From Monosporascus cannonballus (Eukaryota > Ascomycota > Sordariomycetes > Xylariales), in assembly GCA_004154925.1 (NCBI GenBank), contig QJNS01000176.1, positions 62,001 to 126,000 of the forward strand: DNA of 64,000 bases, in the 5' to 3' direction. How positions within the stretch are numbered: position 1 is the stretch's first letter; the number at the start of each line of letters is the position of its first letter. Below, in pieces: positions 46,557-56,883 of the stretch. The notes below the pieces were generated by a model that was not told where the DNA came from, did not search any database, and saw only the letters and a program-made list of their open reading frames with translations. Both the position numbers and the translations under genes were made by a program.

Positions 46557-48689
46557 GAATGACACTATTCGAACATGTATAGTTAGCTTACCTGATTCGC
46601 CACTCTGGCATACCTTCTTTATTCACATTGGGTTTTTACCTTGAGTACGGTGTTGTAAAATGGGGAAGGGTCTTGTCAGAGCGGCCGTGGAGAAGAGCCA
46701 TCTTCATCGAGACGATATCACCAACTTAAGGACCCAACGAAGTGAAGGGAATTGATATGCTGATATGAAATTGCTGCTCTGGGACAAACTGGTCATACTC
46801 TTGCCCGATAGTATCGACATCGATCATAACGAACAGAACATCTCTTATCAAGCAGGCTGCCTGTTTTGTCACCGTGTCCTGGATTATCGCGTAACTGCCT
46901 TAAGACTAACGTATCGTCTCCGAGAAGCACAGTGCGGGACGGCAGGGATGAGTCCGGTGTAGTTCTGTCTAACTGCATTGTTAATAATCCTGGCGACATA
47001 GGGTGCGGAGCAGGTAGTACAATCTTCGTTTTGCAATAGCATAGGAAAGCAGCTCATGATGCTTTGAGCCCCAAATTAAGGGAGGCATGTCCAGCTATGC
47101 TTCAATCCAGACGTCCTCACTCTGCCAATGATAAATGGAATGTCCTGTGGATTAAATACATTGGTCAGCCTTAATCGCTCCGAGACCACATACCTATAAT
47201 TTTATGCGAAGATACGGGTCCTACCCCAGTTCTGGCCCCTATTCCGGGCCCTTGTTCTAACCCATATTCTAATCTTATCCTAACCCCTACTACCACGCCC
47301 CAAAAAGCTCTACAAGAGAAAATGTCTCTGACGGAAATGAGTTACGTGGATTGCTGAAACGAACGCCTGTAGGGAAAAGGAGAGTGCTTCTCTTAGTTAT
47401 TCCCAGACAGATGTGTCCATAGATGAACTTATATATCTTTCGCAAACGTTATATCAAGTCTCTTTCCAACTTAGCACAACTCACTTACAACTGCTGTTTT
47501 AAAGCCGCATTGGTCCCGGTCTTACAAGTTGGACGTTCGGGAGTAACCAAGCATAACTCATGGGACTTTTCATGGTAGTGATGTGAGGAAGGGCAGGTTT
47601 GGAAAAGTAGTAAACAACATGAGAGAAGTGGATGTTTAAGACCGTCACCGTTCTCTCTCTCTCCCCCCCCCCCCGGTGGGATAAGGTAGGATTCGGTTGA
47701 AGGCCCGCTCGCTACGCTAACATCACATGGCTGAAAAGGGCGGCGCAGCAGCGATTACGGCCCGCAAAGACGTTGTGGCCAGACTGTGGTTGCTCGCCCA
47801 CAGCCAACGGCATTGTGAGTATGATTGGAGTTACGGAGTTGGCCTTCAATCAGATGAATGCGTGAAGATCCTTCAGATGGTGGCGATCCGTCGCCTACAC
47901 CTGACCACATTTAGGATTGGTGCGCAAGATGGTCGAGAAGCCAGCATTGTGGAATAACTAATAAAACCAAAAAGTACTGTATGGAACAATAGTTCAGCTA
48001 TTGCTGAAGCCGACGATGAGCCTGTCGGCATGGGCAGCTACGGATCGCTCTATTAGAGGAACATAAACTCTCTGTGACACCAAGACCACCACTGAACCAA
48101 GTGTCAAGGAGTGTCTGAGTATGTTCCCATCCAAGCATGCCAAGTTTCAGGGTCTTTCCTTATTTAGCTGACCGACACACTCCCTCGTACGAGAGCTAGG
48201 ACTGTCACCCCGGAGTATGTTTGCCTCGTTGGCTTTACGGCCGTATAGGGTCGTCTATCCGCCCGCTTGAATGCTTACTGACACTCCTGGTGTTCGTAAT
48301 CTAGGGCGGTAGAACGGCACTTAGTGCTGGATCATAAACGGGTTAGTGCCAATTAGCCTTAGTCAGTAAGCGAAAAGATTACTAGAAACGGAAATAGTAA
48401 GATGCTCACCACCAATAATATGACCCGTGGCTGTAGGATCCTATGGGTCAATATACCTTGTCTTGGCGCGAAGGATTCGCATTTAGCGATATTGTCCCTC
48501 CATGGCTACGATGTCCTCCAGTATATATAAGCCTTCGAATTGCCGTAGCATCGAGAATAAACAATTTGTTTCTCCCCATACGTTCTAATAGTCTTCGAAG
48601 CATACGCTGTACACGAGGAACCACCAACCACCCCGAACAAAAGCTCTGTATTCGTCTGCTATCTTTTCTCGTCTTCTCCAGCAGCAATT
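46557..48689. other. Intergenic, no gene seen
   Basis: 2.1 kb. Has CTAACCC-rich sequence near 47250-47300, a (CT)n-C12 tract at 47653-47674, and a TATA box for the next gene. No coding signal supported. Confidence 0.5.
48521..48530 (+). promoter_or_regulatory. TATA box of the cell-surface protein gene
   Basis: GTATATATAA, about 160 bases before the ATG at 48690. Confidence 0.5.
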
Positions 48690-49448
48690 ATGAGCCTCTT
48701 CGCCGGCGCCAGCTTCGGTGCCTCCTTGGGGGGCTTCCAAGCCCCCGAGCACGGTGCCGTAGCGCGCCATCACGTTGCCGCTCGGCAGAATGGCAACAGC
48801 ACGGACAGCACAATCGAAATGTTCATCGACTCCAACTACCCGAGCGATGAAGGGGCTAGCTATGCCGTCTCGGTGGTCAACGCCTGCATAGACATGACTG
48901 TCCTAGCGCTGCAATGCACCGCAGGTCCGCCTGATCTCGGCGATAAGGTTTGCGGCTCCAATGCCCCGGTAAGTGCTGCACATGGGTGAGGACGATACGC
49001 CTCCTTTCATGCCCGGACCCCCTTGTCGCATCCTCTATGTCATAAAGGACACTCGAAAAGCTAACAAGTAGTCTGCGAGCAGGTCCTTACCGTCACACAC
49101 GCGCCCGAAATGTACTCGTTCATGACCGTAACGGAGGCCCGGGCAAATGGCGCCGACGTGACGATGACGTTGCGCGAGTCGTGCGCGGTCGCCCGCCCCA
49201 CGGCAGCCACGTGCAGCGCAAATTTCGACGTAACGGCAGCAGGCACGCAAACCAGCTCTTCGGCCGTCACTGCGATTACGGGCAGCGCCTTCTCGGACAA
49301 GATCTACCAGGTCCGGATCACGGGCGGAGCTGAGAAACTAGCTAGCCCGACCGGCACATGCGAGAACGCGGCGCCGACACTCAGTGTGCGGAACATCGCG
49401 TGGTGTCTGGCCGGCGCGTTAGGTATTGCTGGATTCTTGGCGGTATGA
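48690..49448 (+). CDS. Secreted, probably GPI-anchored six-cysteine surface protein
   Basis: 214 residues from exons 48690-48968 and 49083-49448 (114-base intron). Ser/Thr/Ala-rich, with six Cys after the N-terminus before the tail (CIDMTVLALQC, VCGSN, ESCAVARPTAATC, GTCENAAP). The C-terminus is hydrophobic (WCLAGALGIAGFLAV) behind small residues, as expected for a GPI signal. The N-terminus is only weakly signal-like (LFAGASFGASLGG), so the start may be wrong or a further exon may precede it. The spacing resembles a common family of small GPI-anchored fungal wall proteins with no known activity. Location is inferred from these signals; no enzymatic motif seen. Confidence 0.65.
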
Positions 49449-49897
49449 TCGCCGAACTGGGGTGAGAGGGATTTCGTGTGCCCTCGGCTGAACCTTAAAT
49501 TAATTGAGAATCTCGTTAGAATAGTAATTCTGCCTTCGTGACCGGATGGTGGAATATGGAGTTACAACGACGCATCTGTTTATCCCGTCTATGTAGCTTG
49601 CATGATTAATTATAATACACATAGCTGCTTTACGCACCTGCTGCAGCCTCTTGGGCCAGTCCCTATTAGCTTGCAAAAAGTCCAATACCAGAACAACTTA
49701 AACAAGCCCCGTATGTCTTGGTAATCAGTGCTATCTAACTATTCGTTGGGATGGGGCTGGTGGATAAAGTGTTATATGGGACTTATCATAGTGCCAGCTA
49801 GTAAATTGCTGTTAGGGCCGCGTGGTTCATATCGCTGCCATACTACGGCTACTATTAAATCTATTTCGAATGTTACTTAGAAAGGGGAATATCGTTG
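49449..49897. other. Convergent spacer, AT-rich
   Basis: Between the ends of the surface protein gene and the GST pseudogene. Nothing coding. Confidence 0.5.
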
Positions 49898-50586
49898 TCA
49901 GTCCTCTGACTCAAAGTATAAACCGAGGTCTTCCACTTCTACCGCCCGTCTCAACCCATCCAACTCTTCAACCTGCCTCAACACCTTTTCGAAGTTATGA
50001 TACTCTTTGTCCACCGGGATGCCGACCTCGTAACCCCATCGCCAGAAGAAATACAGGTTGAAATCAACAACCGTCGGTTTATCACCGAGCGCATACGTCT
50101 TGCCCTTGAGTCTCTCGTCGATCTGTTCAAAGCCAGCCTTGATGACTTTTATCGCCTTCTCCTTTACCGCCCCGTAGCACTCGGCGTTATCCTCGAGGAA
50201 GCGATATGGACGCCAGTACCCGCCGAACCCTAGGCTGTGAAGCGTGCCTGAGAACCACGCAAGCCAGTGGATGACCGTGGTTTCCTCCAGCGACGTCTCT
50301 CCGAGAAGGTTTAGGCCTCGCTCCCGGTCAGGTGCGAGGTGGGCAATCTGGTTAAGATAGCCGGCATCTCCGTCACGGCCTCGTCATCTACGGCCAGTGC
50401 GAGGACGTAGCCGGTCGGGTTGATCGACAGATACTCGGCGTGCGTGAAGCTGCCGTCCGCGGCTTGGTATTCATCTTCGCCAGCCATCATGGGGACGTCT
50501 TGGAATGGGATTGAGAGATGGCGGAGCAGCGCATGGGGTGCAAAGGAGCACGCGCCGTCCTTACGATAGAGTTTGACCTGCGTCAT
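49898..50586 (-). pseudogene. Glutathione S-transferase, bacterial-like type, single frameshift
   Basis: The minus strand from the ATG at 50586 encodes the thioredoxin-fold half: KLYRKDGACSFAPH, with the Cys-Ser-x-x-Pro-like active site of beta-type GSTs, then NPTGYVLALAVDDEAVTEMP. Near 50345 the frame shifts, and the other frame continues IAHLAPDRERGLNLLGE, then the helical C-terminal domain (AWFSGTLHSLGFGGYWRPY, YALGDKPTVVDFNLYFFWRW) to a TGA at 49898. The two halves together match a GST of about 229 residues; loss of one C from a CCC run (ACCCAG to ACCAG) would explain the break. Apart from this the gene is intact, so a sequencing error is as likely as true loss. Confidence 0.75.
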
Positions 50587-52244
50587 ATCGTCGATGAGCA
50601 GAATCCGGAGATTGCTGAGGTATAAGGAGGAGGGTAACCAACAGGACAAAACCCGGGTTTTGTATCTCGATGAATCTTACATAGCGCTGTCAGCTTGAAG
50701 TGGGACAGGGGGAAGCTCACGAAGGTCACGTGGAAGGGTTCCAATGCGTCTCACACTTGTGGAACCGACCAACTCGCCACCGAGAGATTCTCTGACAAAG
50801 GGAAACGGGTACCAGATTAGTGATCAGGCAACAGCACGGTGAACGGAATTCCCGATCCCTCATCCCAACATTTCCACAAACCCTCCCCACAGAAACACAT
50901 CCCGAGTTCCCGGAATATTGTGCAAATGTGGGCTAAGGAATCTACCTGCTCCTTAAACGAGGAACGCCGCTATTGGCTACCAAAAGTTAAGATACAGTTT
51001 GCTATGAAAATCGGGAAATATTGAGCGGTCCAGAATGGTTGACCAGTCCAGCCATAGATCCTACATGCACACCACGTAAAGCTTTTTAATGGTTGTCACA
51101 GAAAAGCTGATAGGAGAAATAAGAGTGTATATAGAGTTGGGAAAGTGACAATTGTCTGACTATATTAGGGCTCTAGGGAGTCGTGGCTAGGGAAGCTCTT
51201 ATATAAGGTTGTTCGGGGGAGGTACATAGTTCTCAGCCTTGGCAACCTACGAGGCAGCCCCTTTTCTGCAGAAATGCTGGTTTGCTAATTTGTAAGGCCA
51301 GGATGTAAGGGCTACCCCCGAAAGAGACGAGGGTCCGCTCTAGCCAACATAAGTGCTACATACTAAACCCTAAGATTTCAACCACCAGGCCACCCAAGCT
51401 CTCGAATAGGAATGCCGTAGTATTGCATCTGTCACCGAGAAATGTTGATGGTAGGCGGCGTAACTGGTAGTCTCTGCTCTGTAACGGTTGTTGAGACGTT
51501 AGAAGCTACCGTGCACATCACAGGTGGAAGATCAGGAATGTTCTGCCTTTCCGTCTTATATAGCAAGCAACTTCTATATGTCTTGCAAGCCAGAGTTCAT
51601 GTCAAGATTCCAAGGTAAGCAACCCAACGGCAACGTTACAATTCACAAAATCCGTGTCCCGCCTGTTGGTTTCGAACTAGTAGACCTATCCACATAGCCA
51701 ATTCTTGAGGAGTCTCTATCGTGAGCCAGAAGCCCTATGTTTATTCGCAGGTCCTATGCTAGGGCAATATACTGTCACTAGCGGAAGCCTGGAAAGGTCA
51801 ACTCCCATCTCCAGAGGTTCTGTCATCTCGCCATGCAAACCATCGACTGGACAGAAACTGGGCGATGTGATTGTCCGGTTTCCTACGACGAACAGAATCA
51901 TAACCCCATACCACAGGACCCCAGTCGGAGAACGATCGCCGCGACCACCACTGCCAACTTTAGCAAGCAAACAGATGATTAAGTGGTTGCACCGCTTCTC
52001 AGAGCAACCTTGATTTAGCACAGTTACGTGATGATTAACTGGCGATGGGACCGCGAGAGAAAACAGGCCATATACGAGGAACTCTTGTCCTCCATCGATA
52101 GAATATAAAAGTGAGCAGATTTCCAGCATAGTCGAGGCAGACAATCTAGTCCATCAGAGAGCCCCAGACCACCTGCCTTCTTCTTTATTTCGCCATCATC
52201 GCACCATTACCTGATTGTCAGGTTATTACATTCTACTCGCCAAT
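50587..52244. other. Intergenic with repeat copy
   Basis: Holds repeat copy B and, near 51668, TTCGAACTAGTAG, a weak B-box-like element on the minus strand. No gene recognised. Confidence 0.5.
51091..51203 (+). repeat. Dispersed repeat, copy B
   Basis: Begins GGTTGTCACAGAAAAGCTGA and ends GGCTAGGGAAGCTCT, aligning by eye to copy A at 39749. Same orientation. Confidence 0.55.
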
Positions 52245-53082
52245 ATGTCGACTGAGGGAAAACCCACCATCACCTTTGAGAGAGCCACAGCGCATGACGC
52301 CCCTGTCATGGGCAGACTGCTGAAGGAAGTCTACCAGGATAATATTAGCGACGACCAGACAGACCCGGCGTTCTTGGCGGGGCTGATCTCCGAGCAACAC
52401 TGCGTGTTCGACATCGCCGTCGATACGTCCGATGGTGGACGCAAGATCGTCGGCCTCGCCTGGTGGTACTTCCACATGCCGAAGGGGTGGCCCGGAGAGG
52501 GCAAGCAACAGCAGCGGAGGGATCTGTCTCAGTCCCTGTTCGGGCCCGTGGCGACGGAGCCAAAAGACTTCAGGCACGAGGGGTTCGGCATCGTCACGGC
52601 GACATGGATTAATGCGAGTCACGGCATGGCGGAGAAGGAAAACGTTGGGCTGCCGCGGATCCAAGAGCTAGACGAGCCTCTACTCTGTAAGTGTTACCTA
52701 TACCGCTTTATGCAAGTTTTGGGACGGCTCGCTGACTCGACTGCCGCGCCAAGTCCTGGACAAGCTGTGTCTCAAGGAAGAGTACAGGGGCAAGGGCATC
52801 GGCGAAGGGCTGTCTCTGCTGAGATTTCGCTGGGCGCTCGAGAAGAACGTCAGGACCCTCACCTCCCCGACTGAGGGCGCCTTCAAGCTCCGCGAGAGAG
52901 TCCTGAAGGCGATGCCCAGCCTCATAGAGCAGCTGTACGAGCATGAGGTTTACGTGGGCCCGCCGGGCGAGGAGAAGCCGTTCACCATCTGGGGTACCAT
53001 TTACGGGGTAAGCATGCCATATCCGAAGGAGTGGGGCGAGTTGCTGGAACAGACGATTGAGCAGGCGATGGGGAAGGCTTGA
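52245..53082 (+). CDS. GNAT-family N-acetyltransferase
   Basis: 256 residues from exons 52245-52686 and 52754-53082 (67-base intron, GTAAGT...CAAG). The protein opens with ITFERATAHDAPVMGRLLKE, the beta1-alpha1 start of GNAT enzymes, and has a beta4 strand IVGLAWWYF. After splicing it has LCLKEEYRGKGIGEGLSLLRF, containing the acetyl-CoA loop (R/Q-x-x-G-x-G). The region after the loop is less typical and ends with MPYPKEWGELLEQTIE. The start at 52245 is preferred over an upstream near-cognate frame. The substrate is unknown; many fungal paralogues of this size are uncharacterised or act in detoxification. Confidence 0.78.
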
Positions 53083-54534
53083 GGATAGACCGGGTTGAGA
53101 GTTTGCCCCAGGGGAGACCTCCCGGAGGCCTAAAGTTTCATTTTTATTTTTTATTTTTTGGAGGGTTGTTTAGCCGCAATTAGCCTACGTAGGTCCTCCT
53201 CCTTATGAATTGGGGCATCGTGCCATGAGGTACTACGCAATATAAGGCTTCCAGCGTCCTGTTCAACTGTGAACGCGTACGGGCCGCTGATCGGTGTACG
53301 TATCCCATAACCCCTGTACCTCCGTCAGTACGTAGCATAACGGCCGTGTTGTATGATTCGGGTAGGTTGGACCGTAGCACTAAGTTTTTGTCTAGGCACA
53401 CTATAGTGACCGAATCCTAAATTAATAGGTGGAACGAAACAACTTTGGGACGAGGGCGTCACAATTAACAATGGTCATCCTTCTCGTTCATGCCATAGCG
53501 CCCAGTTCTCTTTTAACGGTCCCAAAGGGCTCTTTCTCTTCTGGAGCTACACCACTCGCCATGCAGAGAAAGTTTCTCTTGGGGAATCTTTATACCGTTG
53601 TACTTCCAAAGATTTCGGGGGTGACATTGAGGCGGGAACATAAAAAGTTGCAATTGCCTTGACAACTAGCTGATATCATTAGGGCTCTAGCTTTCCTGTA
53701 TCCGAAGCAGTATGCCATACTCCGGGGCTCTGAATAGTCGTTCGCCAGTAAAACACCTTCCGGCGCACCTGCAAGACTATCTATCTAACTGAGATCCTGC
53801 GCAGAGCAGTTAGGAAAGAAGAGAAAAGAATAAAAATGAAATAAATGGACCTGGCGCTAATTTAAGAGTTTCTTTTCGTTATTATCAGAGACAGAGATCC
53901 TATCATACCATGTAATAGATAACCACCCTTCGTTGTGCCATATGGTATTTTGCGGCATTGGCGCGCCTATAGCGTGCCGGTCCCACCACGTCACTGAAGC
54001 GGATAGGGCCGAAGTACCCGCCGCTAGCGAGTTCCACCCCCGCAACAAACCCCCGGCCAGGTGGCTGCAGCTACCGTAAAGCGAAGTTGTCACTCGGCAC
54101 GGCGCCTGCGGGATCTTTTTGAGTATTTCGTACCCGTCCTTCGGGGTTTGAAAAGACGGTCTTGCGGGTGTATTCCCTAGGGTGGGGTTGCTAGGGGGTG
54201 TGTGCATACGAAGAAGCGGGGCGGTTCTAATCGGTAGCCCGCTCGGCTCATAGAACGTTGTTCGTTCTGTCTTCGACAAAAACCAGCAGTTGGGGAAGCA
54301 TATACGGTTACTGTTGCCGAATGGAATCATGTGACAGACAATCAAATACATGTGTCACTACTCGAGTCCTCCGTTTTAAGAAGCGGGATGCATGTACAAG
54401 ATTCGCATCTCTCTTCCCCTCTTCCGAATATTTTGTCTTCTAGTAACATTTTCCAACCTTTGGGATATACGTGATAGAACTTACGCCTCCACTATCATTG
54501 GATGCCGATATCCCACCGCTGTTCTAACTTGCCT
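53083..54534. other. Intergenic with partial repeat copy
   Basis: Near 53649-53692, CAATTGCCTTGACAACTAGC followed by TAGGGCTCTAG resembles the middle of repeat copies A and B. A 164-codon minus-strand frame (53857-54351) has no recognisable domain and is not called. Confidence 0.45.
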
Positions 54535-55882
54535 CTAATCTAGCTGATCGACAGTCTCCGCACCCCCATTCGTCCCCTGCGACTCGCTTGACACCTTTGT
54601 GCCGTCCTCCCGGCTGACTGGGAAGCACCAACCGAACTCGTCCTTGACCTTTCCGAGCTGGATGGCCCTCAGCTGAGTCAGCAGACGTGAGCAGATGGGG
54701 CCGGCCTCGCCGGTACCGTCGGCTATGTAAGTAACTTTCTCCTTATTGTTCTCAGTCGATAGTCGAGGGTGCTGCCCGACCGCGGACGAGATGGACTTTG
54801 GCGACTTGGGGTCGAAGCGGCGCGTGATGGAACGAATCGGCACAAGCGCCGCGGCCGTGCCGGCTGCCATGACCTCGGAGAACTCGGGCAGTTCGGTGTA
54901 TTTGATCTGTTTTTCTGATTAGCTGCTACCGACCCGGCGCCTGGCGGATTGGGCTCCGACTCACGGATCTCCTCTCGACTTTCCACCCGAAGCTACGCCC
55001 GATCTCCATGATGCTCTCGGAAGTCACGCTCCGGATGACGCTGTTCGAGTCCGGGACGACCAGCGTCACGTCGTCGTCTCCGTTCACGATGGCCCCGATG
55101 AAGCCGCTCGTGCTGAACTCGTCGATCTCGGAGTGCGTGGCGCTGTCGAGGTGCAAGGTGATGCCGAAGCCATCCTGGGCGGCGCGGCCGCTCCACCGGA
55201 GCACGGGCGCGTAGTTGCCGCCGACCTTGGCGTTGCCCGTGCCGTTGGGCGCCGCGCGGTCGAAGTCGTCGAGGATGAGCCCGTCGACGGGGTTCGTGCC
55301 GTGGTACACGCCTGTGGGCAACACGTAGACGCAGAACATGTACTCCTCGGGCGCGCTGAGCCCGAGCTGCGCGCTCGAGCCGTAGATCTGGGGGCGGATG
55401 TACATGGCGGCGCCCGTCTCGTGCGGCGGCACGTACTCGGCGTTGAGGGAGACGGCGGCCCTCACGGCGTCGAGGAAGAGCTCGGTCGGCACGGGCGGGC
55501 ACGCGACGACCTCGGCCGAGTGCTGCATGCGGACGGCGTTGCGGTCGGGGCGGAAGACCTGGATCTCGCCGGACGGTGTGCGGAAGGCCTTCAGGCCCTC
55601 GTAGGCCTGCTGGCCATAGTTGAGGGCCGGGGCCATTCCATGGATCCGGATGAAGGGGTCGGCCACGAACTGGAGCGGCGTCCACTTGCCCGTCGACTTG
55701 GAGTAGTGGGATTCGATATGGCCGTTAACTATGGAGCGATCAGCGGGTCCCGAACCACCGCAGAAGATGTGACGCTCAGAGGACGACGGAATGAAGGGGC
55801 AGTTATAGTTACCTTCGCGGACTTTGAAGCCAACATTCGACCAGTCAATGGTGTTGACCGGAGGCGGTGGGAATCGGCTCAT
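54535..55882 (-). CDS. Branched-chain aminotransferase, class IV PLP (ToxF-like group)
   Basis: 401 residues from exons 55882-55813, 55728-54965 and 54906-54535. Fold-type IV aminotransferase with RIHGMAPALNYGQQAYEGLK, the PLP lysine Lys191 in GNAKVGGNYAP, and the C-terminal ELPEFSEVMAAGTAAALVP. The first intron (84 bases, GTAACT, GCTGAT branch, ATAG) is a multiple of three and can be read through, but splicing gives KVREVNGHIESHYS, which fits the family. The second is 58 bases (GTGAGT...ACAG). It interconverts Leu, Ile and Val with their 2-oxo acids. No mitochondrial targeting peptide is evident, suggesting a cytosolic or specialised form. The divergent neighbour is the PIF1 gene end, so no pathway context. 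Confidence 0.9.
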
Positions 55883-56883
55883 GGTGTCTGTCTTTCGAGA
55901 GGATCGCGAGGGTCGAGCTTGGAGTTATTTATTACCTTGGACGCTGACTCACATGCGAGGGCGACAGAACTAATATAGAGAACAACCTGATCGTAACTAG
56001 TCAAACGAAAGGCGCGCACCGGGATCGTCCGGATAAAAAGGGAAGTTTTGTGCGTCTGCTCCGGTTGGCGGAGCTGCAGGGCAGGGGTCCAGCCCGCGAA
56101 ATACGCCGAATTGTCCTGGTGGGCATAGCGGGGTTTCTTAGAGTGGGGACCCGACTGGGTTCAGCTGCAACTCAGCCCCTGCAGGACAGGCAGTCCCCCC
56201 ACGACCTCCAGCTGTAGGTGTCGCGGGGGTTTTCTGGATCGTGAGGCCCACCGAATATTGCTACTTAAATAGCACATCGTTCCTCATCATCAACAGCCAA
56301 CGGGCCCTAGCTTCCCAAGATAGGTATCTACCTACCTAGGTAGTTATCATACACCCGGACGTACCACATTACCACATTCCCCTAATCGGTGCAGCACGTT
56401 TTCTTGAACCCGATTATAAAGCAGCTCGACTCCGCGTGGCTTGTTCGCACTACCGTTAGGGAGCCGAGGTGGCCAGGTCCGTAACGACGATTTCGAAGTC
56501 GATGAGATGACCTACTCCTGGGTGACGAGGTATTGGCATGTCGATCTAATGTTGCCATAATGAGTGAACGGTTGCTGGCTTAATCCCAACGAGCTCTAAC
56601 GTCCAAGTTCAGCATTGCTGGTTTAGTTTATAGAAATATTCTGGTAGTGGGCACGAGCTTTGTGTATGTTGTTGCGAGTTATATGTGGGATGCTAACAAT
56701 ACGGCGCGAACGCGGAAAGGAAGTCAGTCCCCAAGGGTTCACAGACCCTGTTTGGTTCACTCTTATTACCAACAAATCTTAGAGAAGTCTCTTTTTAAGA
56801 TGACAATCCCTATTGTACAGAGCACACCATTGCGCCGCCTTATGCCCCGGTATGCAAGCCCAGAATCCGACAACACGGGGGCA
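55883..56883. other. Upstream region of the aminotransferase
   Basis: Contains CCGG-N6-CCGG at 56019-56032, about 140 bases before the ATG, a possible Zn2Cys6 target. It also holds an imperfect GC-rich dyad near 56195-56232 and the palindrome at 56332. A plus-strand frame here is not supported. Confidence 0.45.
56332..56343. repeat. 12-base palindrome CTACCTAGGTAG
   Basis: Perfect palindrome within ACCTACCTAGGTAGT. One of several CCTA-rich motifs in spacers of this window. Confidence 0.6.

Noticed and set aside
53857..54351. 164-codon minus-strand frame
   Set aside because: No domain, no introns or promoter signals; Ser/Trp-rich but not repetitive. Kept out for lack of support, not disproved.
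55133..55978. 281-codon plus-strand frame
   Set aside because: Antisense shadow of the aminotransferase; no recognisable motif.
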